DNA of 43,699 nucleotides. Source: an uncultured Saprospiraceae bacterium. GTDB lineage: Bacteria; Bacteroidota; Bacteroidia; Chitinophagales; Saprospiraceae. Every line of letters starts with the position of its first letter. Position 1 is the first letter of the stretch. The stretch spans positions 1-43,699 of the forward strand of contig CALDYJ010000165.1 in the NCBI GenBank assembly GCA_937941095.1, in the 5' to 3' direction. Both the position numbers and the translations under genes were made by a program. A model generated the notes under the pieces. The model did no database searches. It worked only from the letters and a program-made list of their open reading frames with translations, and was not told the DNA's origin. This document shows positions 16,057 through 24,385 of the stretch, in pieces.

Positions 16057-16854
16057 ATGAAAAAAATAATCATTATCGTATCATTTGTATTGTTACCAAT
16101 ATTCATTTTTGCTCAAGCTTTTGTAGATGTAGGATTAAAAGTAGGTGGTGGGACATCATGGTTGTTGAATACAAATATATTTGATGATAACTCTTATTCT
16201 CACAGATTCTCTGGAGCTTTTAATGGAGGGATAAAGACGAGTATCAATTTTAGGGATAAAAATGCAATCACACTGGAGGCATTATTTTCTAGCCAAAAGC
16301 AAAATTTCGATTATCGATGGACAGAAGATAGTGGGACTAAATTTGATGATGTTAGTGAAATAAGTTGGAATAATTTGGATTTATATTTATTGTATAGATT
16401 CTATGCTAATTCTGCATTCACAGAAATAGGAATCATGAATTCTTTGGTCCAGAAAATTGAAATGACTGACCCGGGCTTAGCTTTTGAAGCTGAGGATGTA
16501 TCTGCATATTTTCAAGATTCGTATTTGTCTGCAGTTTTTGGAGGAGGAGCTTTAGTAGCTGGAGAGGATTCTTGGACATTAATGGCTGGAATGAGATTTC
16601 ATTATGCATTTAAAGATTTTGTTTCTGATGAAGGAAATGATCTAAATGCTCTATCTAATAGAGACATTGATTTTACATTTCCTAACCCATTTCGACAAGA
16701 TTTTTCTGGTCAGGAGTTTAATCCATATGCAGAAGATTCTAAAACCAATCCTTTATTTGTAGAAATTATTTTTGAATTAAATTTCGGTTTAGGCGCATTT
16801 GCAAAACAGACTTGCGGTGGCCGTACCAAGTGGATTGGAGGAGGCCGATATTAA
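16057..16854 (+). CDS. Outer membrane beta-barrel protein
   Basis: A 265-residue exported protein. The signal peptide is MKKIIIIVSFVLLPIFIFAQ; the ATG at 16057 is preferred to a TTG at 16036, which would add seven residues and overlap a promoter-like box. The mature part alternates hydrophobic and polar residues in strand-like segments (VDVGLKVGGGTSWLL, GGIKTSINFRDKNAITLEALF, LDLYLLYRFY, WTLMAGMRFHYAF, FVEIIFELNFGLGAF), as in PorT/OmpW-sized barrels. It ends in an aromatic residue after the odd tail CGGRTKWIGGGRY, a basic, glycine-rich extension beyond the last strand. Function unknown. Stop overlaps the convergent response-regulator stop by 4 nt. Confidence 0.7.
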   Translation: MKKIIIIVSFVLLPIFIFAQAFVDVGLKVGGGTSWLLNTNIFDDNSYSHRFSGAFNGGIKTSINFRDKNAITLEALFSSQKQNFDYRWTEDSGTKFDDVSEISWNNLDLYLLYRFYANSAFTEIGIMNSLVQKIEMTDPGLAFEAEDVSAYFQDSYLSAVFGGGALVAGEDSWTLMAGMRFHYAFKDFVSDEGNDLNALSNRDIDFTFPNPFRQDFSGQEFNPYAEDSKTNPLFVEIIFELNFGLGAFAKQTCGGRTKWIGGGRY

Positions 16855-17600
16855 TCCTCCATTTTATTCATTGATCTTAAGATAGCCTTTACCTCTGCTA
16901 TTTTTCTTCTAGCAACAGGAATCTTAATGTTATTATAAGTTAGTAAGTAACTTTTACTACCTTGAATAAACTCCTTCACCATTTTGAAATTTGCAATATG
17001 AGATTGATGAACTCTATGAAAATCTGGATGTTTTAATAAAAATTCAAAATTTTTAAGTCCTTTTGAGGTTAAGAATCTTTCTCTGTTAGTGAATAAAAAT
17101 TGTGAATACGAACCGTCGCCTTCGACAGAAATTATGTCATTTGAATTTACAATTAATTTAGCCTGACTACTAGAGAGAGAAAATTGGATACCGTAAGCAT
17201 CTTTTTGTTCTTGCAACATTTTTTCAATAAGTTTTCCATCAGCTATCTTTTTTTCAACTTTGGCAATTGCTTCTTTTAAATATTTTGCATTGAGTGGCTT
17301 GACGAGATAATCAATGGCTTCGTATCTAAATGCATTACTTGCATGTTCTGGATATGCTGTTATGAATATGATATGACTTTTGGTATATCCAACTTCTGTT
17401 AATAAATCAAAACCGGTTTTTTCTCCAAGTTCAATGTCCAGGAAAATAATATCTGCAGTACTGTTTTTAATTAACTTAAGAGCTTCTTCATAAGAATCTA
17501 CTTCTTTCTCAATAGTTACATGGCTGCAATTTTCCTCAAGTATACTTTTTAATTTATTTCTTGATTCTTTTTCATCGTCGATAAGGTGTGCAGAGAGCAT
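16851..17600 (-). CDS. LytTR-family response regulator
   Basis: Two-component transcription factor of 249 residues, starting at ATG 17600 (a TTG nine bases upstream is less likely). The receiver domain (1-115) has the acidic pair D8-D9, phospho-acceptor D55 (FLDIE), T81 (FITAY) and K101 (VKPL). The LytTR DNA-binding domain occupies about 145-245 with DIISVEGDGSYSQF, the FLTSKGLKNFE segment and FHRVHQSHIANF. LytTR proteins bind tandem direct repeats upstream of target promoters. The sensor kinase lies just upstream on the same strand; a separate promoter in the 191-nt gap suggests independent expression. Confidence 0.93.
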   Translation of the reverse strand: MLSAHLIDDEKESRNKLKSILEENCSHVTIEKEVDSYEEALKLIKNSTADIIFLDIELGEKTGFDLLTEVGYTKSHIIFITAYPEHASNAFRYEAIDYLVKPLNAKYLKEAIAKVEKKIADGKLIEKMLQEQKDAYGIQFSLSSSQAKLIVNSNDIISVEGDGSYSQFLFTNRERFLTSKGLKNFEFLLKHPDFHRVHQSHIANFKMVKEFIQGSKSYLLTYNNIKIPVARRKIAEVKAILRSMNKMED

Positions 17601-17629
17601 AGCTTTCAATTTTAGTTTATTTAATATTC

Positions 17630-17637
17630 CAAATATA
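17630..17637 (-). promoter_or_regulatory. Candidate -7 box for the response regulator
   Basis: On the minus strand TATATTTG, with GTTTC about 18 nt upstream as an imperfect -33 element. The predicted start gives a leader of about 25 nt to ATG 17600. It suggests the regulator can be transcribed without the kinase. Confidence 0.5.
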
Positions 17638-17777
17638 AAGAAGAATTATATTAAAGAAACTACCGAATTTAAACTTAATCCTACCGAATCTGAAAAAGAG
17701 ATTAAAAATTGGGAATATTGAATGATATTGAGGTAACAAAAATATGGCTCTCGAGAATATGGAGCGTGAAAACTAAG

Positions 17778-17806
17778 GAGAGGATCAATTTTTAATTGAT
17801 CTTCTC
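17778..17806 (-). terminator. Hairpin spanning the sensor-kinase stop codon
   Basis: A 12-bp stem with one G-T wobble (17778-17789 with 17795-17806, 5-nt loop). On the minus strand the upstream arm is the last codons of the kinase gene and the stop lies at the loop. No T tract follows on the minus strand; a short TTTT follows on the plus strand. It may act as a weak terminator or an RNA-stability element between kinase and regulator. Confidence 0.45.
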
Positions 17807-20713
17807 TTTTAATTCAAAGTAAATTGTCACTTTGGTTCCTTTAATATTTCCATTTGAATCTTTAATTTCAATTATCTTAATCTTATCAGTTTGTTTATAT
17901 TCAGTTAAAAGTTCTAATCTTTTTGTTGTAATTTGAATTCCAACAGAGTTCCCATCAGCCTTGTTTTTAGTAGTCTGATAAAACCCGGGACCATTATCTA
18001 TTACCTCTACAATTAATTTGTCAAGGACGATATTGAAATTTATTTTTATTAAACCATCTTTAGGATTATGGCTGACTCCATGTATAATAGCGTTTTCGAT
18101 AAAAGGCTGAATGATCATGTTCGGAATAAAGATATTATTTCTACCTACTTCAGAAGCACCATTTATCTCATACTTGAATTGATCTTTGAATCTTAATTGT
18201 TCTAAAGACAAATAGTTATTGATATACTTTATTTCCTCTCCTATATGATTTTCTGTATTTAAAGATCCATCCAAAGATTGTCTAACAAGTTCAGCAAAGT
18301 TAGTCATGTACGCAATTGCTTGGCTGTTGTAATTGTTTGCAATTAAACGTTCGATTGCATTTAAACAATTATACATAAAATGGGGATTTATTTGAGCTTT
18401 TAAAGCAGATTTTTCTAGTTCCTTTATTTGATTAGCAATGTTTGCTTTTTTTCGAATATTCTTAGCTTGCAACCATAATACCAAAATGATAGCAATAATT
18501 GAAAGTAATAGATATATGAACCAAGCTAACCAAGTATTATACCATGGATAATTTACAAAAAATGGCACTTCTGTAATATTACTCCAATACCCATCTTGAT
18601 TTTCGGATTGAATAATAAACTTATAGTTTCCAGAAGACAAATTAGTAAAAAGGGCGCTTGTGTTTTTAGTGTATGACCAATCAGAATTAGTGTTAAGTTT
18701 ATAGCGATAAGTTATGTTACCAAGTTGCTTATAGTTCAGAGTGACGTATTTAATTTCTAATTCATTTTTAGTAGCAGGAAGTTTGAGATCAAAATACTTT
18801 TTTTTGATGGCCCTATTAATGCTAACATCAGTAATAACAGGTTTATATGATAGGCTATCGATTGGAGGTGGAGTAAATTTAACCAATCCCTTACCTGTTG
18901 CTAAATAAGGAATGCTGTTGTACGTATCAATTTGATAGATTTCATTCGAAGGCAATCCGTTAGCAATTGTATAAGTTCTAACCTGTGGGTTACTATTAAT
19001 AATTATTCTACTTAAACCGTTTAAGGTGCCAACCCAAATGGTATCACCATTTGTTGTGTGGATATCTTCAATCATGTTAGAAGCTAAACCATTATCTGTA
19101 TTAAAAATAAATTGGACACTATCTTTATAAAGAATTACGCCGTTTCCTTTGGTGGCAAGAATTAATGTAGAGTCTTGAGTTTCCTCCATGTCTTCAATTC
19201 TTATGTTTAATAATGTGTTATGGATATATTTGGATAAGGTATCATTTTTTAAACAGTACACACCTGAAGATAATCCGACGAGTAGATTTTTATTCCTCGT
19301 TTCAATTATGGAATAGCATCTAAAATCTTTTGGGGATTTTATATTAATCTTCTTAAGATTGAAATTGCTTTTATTTAATCTGAAAATTTTGTTTTTGGTA
19401 CTTATATAAAGAAAATCACGTTCTATCGATTGTATAATTTTTTTGCCTATGAACATCCCATCATTAAAATTTCTAAATTTAGTTATAACTAAATCTTTAA
19501 TAAAAGCATTTGGGGTCCATAAGATATCAGATGATTTATCGTATAAAATGTTGAGATCTTCATTTCGTGGATCAGATTTTAATTCAACAATATTTTTCCC
19601 ATTTATGTTTTGAATGTTTTTATCACCATCTAAAATGAATATTTCTTTCTCATTTTTAATTGTAATAGATTTGACAATTCTATTAAAAAGAATAATGTCT
19701 GGGTTATTAGAAGTTATAGAAAAATCGGGAATTAAGAACAAACCATAGTTTTTAGTACAAATCCAAATGTTTTTAGATCTATCAATGAAAATTCCATTCA
19801 ATGAAGTGTTATGGAAATAGTTACTTTTTTCTTTCAGTTCGTTTTCTTTTATTTCATAAACATACAATCCATTTCTATTTGTGTAAGCAACTAAAATATA
19901 ATTTTCTTCTAATTTTATTATCTCTGAAATTGGAGTGGATTTATATTCTTGGATATTATGTAAAGAATCATTTGTGAAATGATATATTTGCTCATGGCCA
20001 ATCAATATAATCTTATCTTTTAATTTTACGACAGGTTTCGTTGAACTCGAGAATGAATTAAAGGTTTCAATTTCGTTTTTATATGGATTAATTTTAATAT
20101 ACGATGGAATTTTTGATTTGTCTATTTTGATTTGATCATCTTTTTCAGTGACTCTACTTTTCGTCCTGTTAAAATATATAAAATCTTTCCCATAAATAAT
20201 ATTTGATTGAATCCCATTTGTTCCAATTCTTTGCCGATCTCCTTTGTTATCAATTATTAGAGAACCAAAATCACGTAAATTAAAATATGCGGATAAATTT
20301 TCATCGACGTGTTCGAGATGAGTATGAGTATAATAATCTTTATATTCTAAAACTAAATGATTATATTTATAAGGATAAATACTGTCATTCTCCATGATAA
20401 ATGCCTCACCAGTCATTGACCCAAACCATATCCTCCCCAACTTGTCTTCATGGATGTTAAATATCACATTTTGCATTAAACCGTCTTTTGGGCCAAAATT
20501 TTTGAATTTATAACCATCAAATTTTGATACTCCATTATCAGTTCCTATCCACATAAAACCTTGACTATCTTCAAAAGCACAATAGACCTCAGGGCTTGGG
20601 AGTCCTTCATCAGTTCCGTAGGTGATGTAATGAATGTTGTTTTCATGCTGTGCTAAAACAGAATGATGAAAAATAAAAATAAACGTAAATATGAATAGTT
20701 TCATAAAAAACAT
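17792..20713 (-). CDS. Sensor histidine kinase with two-component-regulator propeller
   Basis: A 973-residue membrane kinase. The signal peptide can start at ATG 20713 or better at 20704 (MKLFIFTFIFIFHHSVLAQ). The periplasmic region is a beta-propeller sensor built of reg_prop repeats (GLPSPEVYCAFEDSQGFMWI, GLMQNVIFNIHEDKLGRIWF, GLASNMIEDIHTTNGDTIWV, GLPSNEIYQI), then a Y_Y_Y Ig-like domain at about 650-715. One transmembrane helix follows (about 725-748, WFIYLLLSIIAIILVLWL). The LytS/YehU-type kinase core has the phospho-accepting H778 in AQINPHFMYNCLNAIE, an N box in QPFIENAIIHG and a G box DNGPGF. Such kinases sense external ligands, often glycans or peptides; the ligand is not readable. 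Partner regulator is immediately downstream. Confidence 0.93.
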   Translation of the reverse strand: MFFMKLFIFTFIFIFHHSVLAQHENNIHYITYGTDEGLPSPEVYCAFEDSQGFMWIGTDNGVSKFDGYKFKNFGPKDGLMQNVIFNIHEDKLGRIWFGSMTGEAFIMENDSIYPYKYNHLVLEYKDYYTHTHLEHVDENLSAYFNLRDFGSLIIDNKGDRQRIGTNGIQSNIIYGKDFIYFNRTKSRVTEKDDQIKIDKSKIPSYIKINPYKNEIETFNSFSSSTKPVVKLKDKIILIGHEQIYHFTNDSLHNIQEYKSTPISEIIKLEENYILVAYTNRNGLYVYEIKENELKEKSNYFHNTSLNGIFIDRSKNIWICTKNYGLFLIPDFSITSNNPDIILFNRIVKSITIKNEKEIFILDGDKNIQNINGKNIVELKSDPRNEDLNILYDKSSDILWTPNAFIKDLVITKFRNFNDGMFIGKKIIQSIERDFLYISTKNKIFRLNKSNFNLKKINIKSPKDFRCYSIIETRNKNLLVGLSSGVYCLKNDTLSKYIHNTLLNIRIEDMEETQDSTLILATKGNGVILYKDSVQFIFNTDNGLASNMIEDIHTTNGDTIWVGTLNGLSRIIINSNPQVRTYTIANGLPSNEIYQIDTYNSIPYLATGKGLVKFTPPPIDSLSYKPVITDVSINRAIKKKYFDLKLPATKNELEIKYVTLNYKQLGNITYRYKLNTNSDWSYTKNTSALFTNLSSGNYKFIIQSENQDGYWSNITEVPFFVNYPWYNTWLAWFIYLLLSIIAIILVLWLQAKNIRKKANIANQIKELEKSALKAQINPHFMYNCLNAIERLIANNYNSQAIAYMTNFAELVRQSLDGSLNTENHIGEEIKYINNYLSLEQLRFKDQFKYEINGASEVGRNNIFIPNMIIQPFIENAIIHGVSHNPKDGLIKINFNIVLDKLIVEVIDNGPGFYQTTKNKADGNSVGIQITTKRLELLTEYKQTDKIKIIEIKDSNGNIKGTKVTIYFELKEKIN

Positions 20714-20803
20714 GGTTTAAGCTACTTTATTAGATTTACAACTCCAAAACCTAAAGGAGAAAATGAAAGAACTTCTTTTTATCAAGATTGTTTAACTTGC
20801 AGC

Positions 20804-22597
20804 ATGGCAGAAAAATCCATAGAAAAATCAGCTGATAAAGAAAAATTTAGTAAAGAAAAAGCATTAGATTCTTTAGTAATATTTAGATACATCAAACCCT
20901 ATAAATGGAAATTCATACTAGGGATGGTATTGCTTTTTATCTCATCTATGGTTTTTATGATCTTTCCATACTTATCAGGAGAAATGATTGACATTGCACA
21001 AGGAGATTCAGAGCTACCCTATGATTTAAAACAAATAGGTTGGATATTATTGCTCGTACTAAGTATCCAAGGATTGGTTTCTTACTCCAGAGTAATGTTG
21101 TTTGCACATGTCAGTGAAAAAGGTATAAGAGACTTGAGAAAAGCACTTTACAATAAGCTTATTGTTTTGCCACTGGTATTTTTTGAAGAAAATAGAGTAG
21201 GGGATTTGATTAGTCGGTTGACAGCAGATGTTGAAAAATTAGAAAGGGTCTTCTCAATAACCTTAGCAGAATTTTTCAGACAAATTATTATCCTAATCGT
21301 TGGAATAATTTTTATCGCGATCACCACTCCAAAATTATCTCTAATAATGCTTTTAAGTTTTCCAATCATTGTTATTGGAGGTTTTTTCTTTGGACGCTAC
21401 ATTAGAAACCTTTCCCGACAAAAACAAAAGCAATTAGCAGAAACAAATATTATTGTAAGTGAAACTACCCAATCGATTCAAACCGTTAAAGCATTTACCA
21501 ACGAAAAATTTGAATCAGATAGATATGGAGCAGCACAAAATAAGTTAGTTCAAATTGCGCTAAAATTTGCTCAAGGAAGAGCATCGTTTTCTGTTTTCAT
21601 AGTTACCATTTTGTTTGGAGCTTTATTTTTCATTATTTGGCAAGGTGCCATCATGTTACAAAATGGAACCATCACTGCTGGAGAATTAGTGTCTTTTGTT
21701 GCCTATACTGCAACAATAGGAGCAGCTATTGCAGGTTTAGGAAATTTTGTTACTGAGTTGTTAGGTGCAATTGGAGCGACAGAAAGATTGATGGAAATTC
21801 TTGACATGGAAAGTGAAGTTGATATGGTAAAAACGGAAGATTCCGCAATTAAGATATATGGCAATATAAAATATGAAAGCGTTACTTTTTCTTATCCTAC
21901 TCGACCTGATATAAAAGTACTTAAAAATTTAAATCTTGATATTTCAGCAGGAAAAAAAGTGGCTTTAGTTGGTTCTTCAGGAGCAGGAAAATCAACCATC
22001 ATTCAACTCTTGCAAAGATTTTATGAAATTGAAAGTGGTACTATAAAAGTTGATGGTAAAGACATATTTGAATATGGTGTGACTTCGTTTAGAAAAAACT
22101 TAGGGATTGTACCACAAGAAGTTTTACTCTTTGGTGGTTCCATAAAAGAAAATTTACTTTATGGAAAACCAGATGCTACTGATGAAGAAATAATTCATGC
22201 CGCTAAAGTTTCAAACAGTTGGGAGTTTATTTCTAAATTTCCAGAAGGGCTTGAAACATTAGTTGGTGAAAGAGGTGTAAAGCTTTCAGGAGGGCAAAAG
22301 CAAAGAGTCGCAATAGCACGAGCAGTATTAAGAAACCCAACGATCTTGCTATTGGATGAAGCTACTTCTTCACTAGATGCAGAGTCAGAATCTCTCATCC
22401 AAGATGCATTGAATAAATTAATGGAAGGAAGAACCTCAATTATAATCGCACACAGATTGTCGACCATTCGTGATGTAGATTGTATCTATGTCATTGATGA
22501 TGGACAAATAGTTGAAAAGGGCACTCATGAAGAACTTACGGCAATTCACGATGGTGCCTATAATACTTTAGCGAAACTTCAGTTTGAATCGAATTAA
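20804..22597 (+). CDS. ABC exporter half-transporter (MsbA/multidrug type)
   Basis: Fused TMD-NBD protein of 597 residues, expected to act as a dimer in the inner membrane. A charged cytosolic N-tail of about 30 residues (KSIEKSADKEKFSKEKALD) precedes six helices. NBD motifs: Walker A GSSGAGKST at 390-398, Q-loop IVPQEVLLFGGSI, signature LSGGQ from 494, Walker B ILLLDEATSSLD and the H-loop IIIAHRLSTI. It is a paralogue of the exporter at 2378 but clearly diverged. Substrate unknown; the gene leads an apparent unit with an unknown membrane protein and murB (gaps of 30 and overlap of 17 nt). It is divergent from the sensor kinase with 90 nt between starts. Confidence 0.9.
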   Translation: MAEKSIEKSADKEKFSKEKALDSLVIFRYIKPYKWKFILGMVLLFISSMVFMIFPYLSGEMIDIAQGDSELPYDLKQIGWILLLVLSIQGLVSYSRVMLFAHVSEKGIRDLRKALYNKLIVLPLVFFEENRVGDLISRLTADVEKLERVFSITLAEFFRQIIILIVGIIFIAITTPKLSLIMLLSFPIIVIGGFFFGRYIRNLSRQKQKQLAETNIIVSETTQSIQTVKAFTNEKFESDRYGAAQNKLVQIALKFAQGRASFSVFIVTILFGALFFIIWQGAIMLQNGTITAGELVSFVAYTATIGAAIAGLGNFVTELLGAIGATERLMEILDMESEVDMVKTEDSAIKIYGNIKYESVTFSYPTRPDIKVLKNLNLDISAGKKVALVGSSGAGKSTIIQLLQRFYEIESGTIKVDGKDIFEYGVTSFRKNLGIVPQEVLLFGGSIKENLLYGKPDATDEEIIHAAKVSNSWEFISKFPEGLETLVGERGVKLSGGQKQRVAIARAVLRNPTILLLDEATSSLDAESESLIQDALNKLMEGRTSIIIAHRLSTIRDVDCIYVIDDGQIVEKGTHEELTAIHDGAYNTLAKLQFESN

Positions 22598-22627
22598 ATA
22601 GCGACCTTTAGCATAAACGAATAATCT

Positions 22628-23236
22628 ATGTTTAGACCTGGAATGAATATGCAGGATTTTCTGAAAGATGGTAGAGAAAGGGTGAAACCTGAAAAGAATG
22701 AATGGCCATTTGTAATCGGAGGAATTTTGGTGTTCTTCATTACCTTATTTCTTTACGTTTTGAAGTTCAATATTTTTAGTCAAACAATACAAGGTGGTAA
22801 GCTCATCAAAATCTCTTTATTATTGGGAGCGATGTTCGGTTTATTTTTAGCGTATGTATTTAGTAGAAATGATGTTGGTATGGAAAAATTTAGAGTTTAT
22901 GCTGCAATACTTTTTATGAGCCTTTTAGCATTTCCATTATATGCACACTTGATTAATTATGGCTCTTCTTCAAATAATATTTTGCAGAAAGAAATTGTCA
23001 TCTCGGAAAATGATTCGTTCATACACACTCAATTAGATGTACCAGAATCCAAAGTTAAGCCAGATGGATATTATTTACATTTTGAACTTGAAGGCAAGCC
23101 AATGTATTTAAGAACAGATGACCCCATCTTAAGTGAGCAAGGACCAGGAACTAGAACAACTCTCCCAATAAGAAATGGGAATTTAGGATTTTCAGTTATT
23201 GAAACAAAAATATTGATCAATGAAAGTAAGCATTGA
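22628..23236 (+). CDS. Membrane protein of unknown function
   Basis: A 202-residue protein I do not recognise. Three predicted helices lie at about 27-46 (FVIGGILVFFITLFLYVL), 60-78 (ISLLLGAMFGLFLAYVF) and 90-108 (YAAILFMSLLAFPLYAHLI). A soluble C-terminal domain follows (about 112-200), probably periplasmic and beta-rich (KPDGYYLHFELEGKPMYLRTDD). No signal peptide. It sits 30 nt after the ABC exporter and overlaps murB by 17 nt, so it is likely co-transcribed with both. A link to envelope synthesis or to the exporter is only suggested by position. Confidence 0.75.
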   Translation: MFRPGMNMQDFLKDGRERVKPEKNEWPFVIGGILVFFITLFLYVLKFNIFSQTIQGGKLIKISLLLGAMFGLFLAYVFSRNDVGMEKFRVYAAILFMSLLAFPLYAHLINYGSSSNNILQKEIVISENDSFIHTQLDVPESKVKPDGYYLHFELEGKPMYLRTDDPILSEQGPGTRTTLPIRNGNLGFSVIETKILINESKH

Positions 23237-24230
23237 GGAAGATCTTTCTAAACATCATACCTTTGGTATTAGTACAAAAGCAAAAAAATTCTTAGAAGCC
23301 AAAACAGAACAAGAATTATTATTTGCATTGAGTGATCCCATTAAAAAAAAGATAGTAATTGGTGGTGGTAGTAATATTGTATTTATTCAGGATTATGATG
23401 GGTTGGTAATTAAAAATGCTTTGCAAGGCAAATCTATTGTTAGAAGTTTTAAACATACGAAATATGTAACTGCGAAAGGAGGTGAGAATTGGCATCAATT
23501 TGTTTTATGGTGCATCAAAAAAAAACTAGGTGGGATTGAAAATCTTGCATTAATTCCTGGTACAGTTGGAGCTGCTCCTATTCAAAACATTGGGGCATAT
23601 GGCGTCGAATTAAAAGATGTTTTTGTAAAACTGAAAGCTTTAGAAATTAAAACTGGTAAAATCAAAACCTTTTGGAAAAAGGATTGTGACTTTGCTTATA
23701 GAAATAGTTTCTTTAAAAAAGAAGGGAAAGGGCAATTCGTGATTACGGAAGTTACTTTTAAATTGAATAAGAAACCACACATTCTTAATACATCGTATGG
23801 TAGTATTTTAATGCAATTACAAAAAGAGGAAATACAAAAACCAACTATTGAAGATGTCTCAAAAGCAGTTATTGCGATCCGATCCAAAAAACTCCCTGAT
23901 CCAGAAAAAATTGGGAATTGCGGTAGTTTTTTTAAAAATCCAATCATCAGCAAAAGAGCATTTAAGGAACTCTTTAAATCTTATCCAAATGTCCCACATT
24001 ACCCAGCAAGAGAAAGTAAAATTAAACTAGCTGCAGCTTGGTTAATCGATCAATGCGGTTGGAAGGGAAAAAAAATTGGAAATGTGGGTTGTTATAAGCA
24101 CCAAGCACTGGTAATCATCAATCATGGCCAAGCAACTGGAATAGAATTGCAAAAGTTAGTCAAAAACATCAAATCTTCAGTACACTCTAAATTCAATATT
24201 AATTTAGAAGAAGAAGTGAATATTGTATAA
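23220..24230 (+). CDS. murB: UDP-N-acetylenolpyruvoylglucosamine reductase
   Basis: FAD/NADPH enzyme that reduces UDP-GlcNAc-enolpyruvate to UDP-MurNAc in peptidoglycan precursor synthesis; cytosolic. It has 336 residues, type I MurB length. Visible: N-terminal HHTFGISTKAK, FAD-binding IGGGSNIVF, LIPGTVGAAPIQNIGAYGVEL, the YRNSFFK motif that marks type I, the catalytic serine in CGSFFKNPII, AAAWLIDQCGWKGKKIG and the C-terminal catalytic glutamate region LEEEVNIV. ATG at 23220 lies within the preceding gene. No anomaly. Confidence 0.96.
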   Translation: MKVSIEEDLSKHHTFGISTKAKKFLEAKTEQELLFALSDPIKKKIVIGGGSNIVFIQDYDGLVIKNALQGKSIVRSFKHTKYVTAKGGENWHQFVLWCIKKKLGGIENLALIPGTVGAAPIQNIGAYGVELKDVFVKLKALEIKTGKIKTFWKKDCDFAYRNSFFKKEGKGQFVITEVTFKLNKKPHILNTSYGSILMQLQKEEIQKPTIEDVSKAVIAIRSKKLPDPEKIGNCGSFFKNPIISKRAFKELFKSYPNVPHYPARESKIKLAAAWLIDQCGWKGKKIGNVGCYKHQALVIINHGQATGIELQKLVKNIKSSVHSKFNINLEEEVNIV

Positions 24231-24240
24231 CCAAGAATAC

Positions 24241-24260
24241 GGCATAATTCAACTTATGCC
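24241..24260 (+). terminator. Hairpin after murB (weak terminator candidate)
   Basis: GGCATAA (24241-24247) pairs with TTATGCC (24254-24260) around a 6-nt loop, 10 nt after the murB stop. No T tract follows, so termination by the intrinsic route is doubtful. Confidence 0.4.
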
Positions 24261-24266
24261 CGCTCC

Positions 24267-24289
24267 TTATTTAGATTTAATCTAAATAA
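24267..24289. repeat. Perfect 23-nt palindrome upstream of the nqr operon
   Basis: TTATTTAGATT (24267-24277), central T, AATCTAAATAA (24279-24289): perfect 11-bp dyad. It lies 54 nt before the nqr -7 box and could be an operator for a dimeric regulator, or part of the murB 3' structure together with the adjacent hairpin. Confidence 0.5.
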
Positions 24290-24342
24290 ATTTCACAACC
24301 CAATAAGGATAGGCTACGTAAACAATTAATATAAAAGCTTTA

Positions 24343-24350
24343 TATCTTTG
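24343..24350 (+). promoter_or_regulatory. -7 box of the nqr operon
   Basis: TATCTTTG, an exact TAnnTTTG match and the commonest form in Bacteroidota, 35 nt before the TTG start of nqrA. No clear -33 TTG at the expected distance, so activator help is possible. Confidence 0.6.
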
Positions 24351-24385
24351 CCACGTTTTTCTAAACCATCTTAAAAACATTAATC

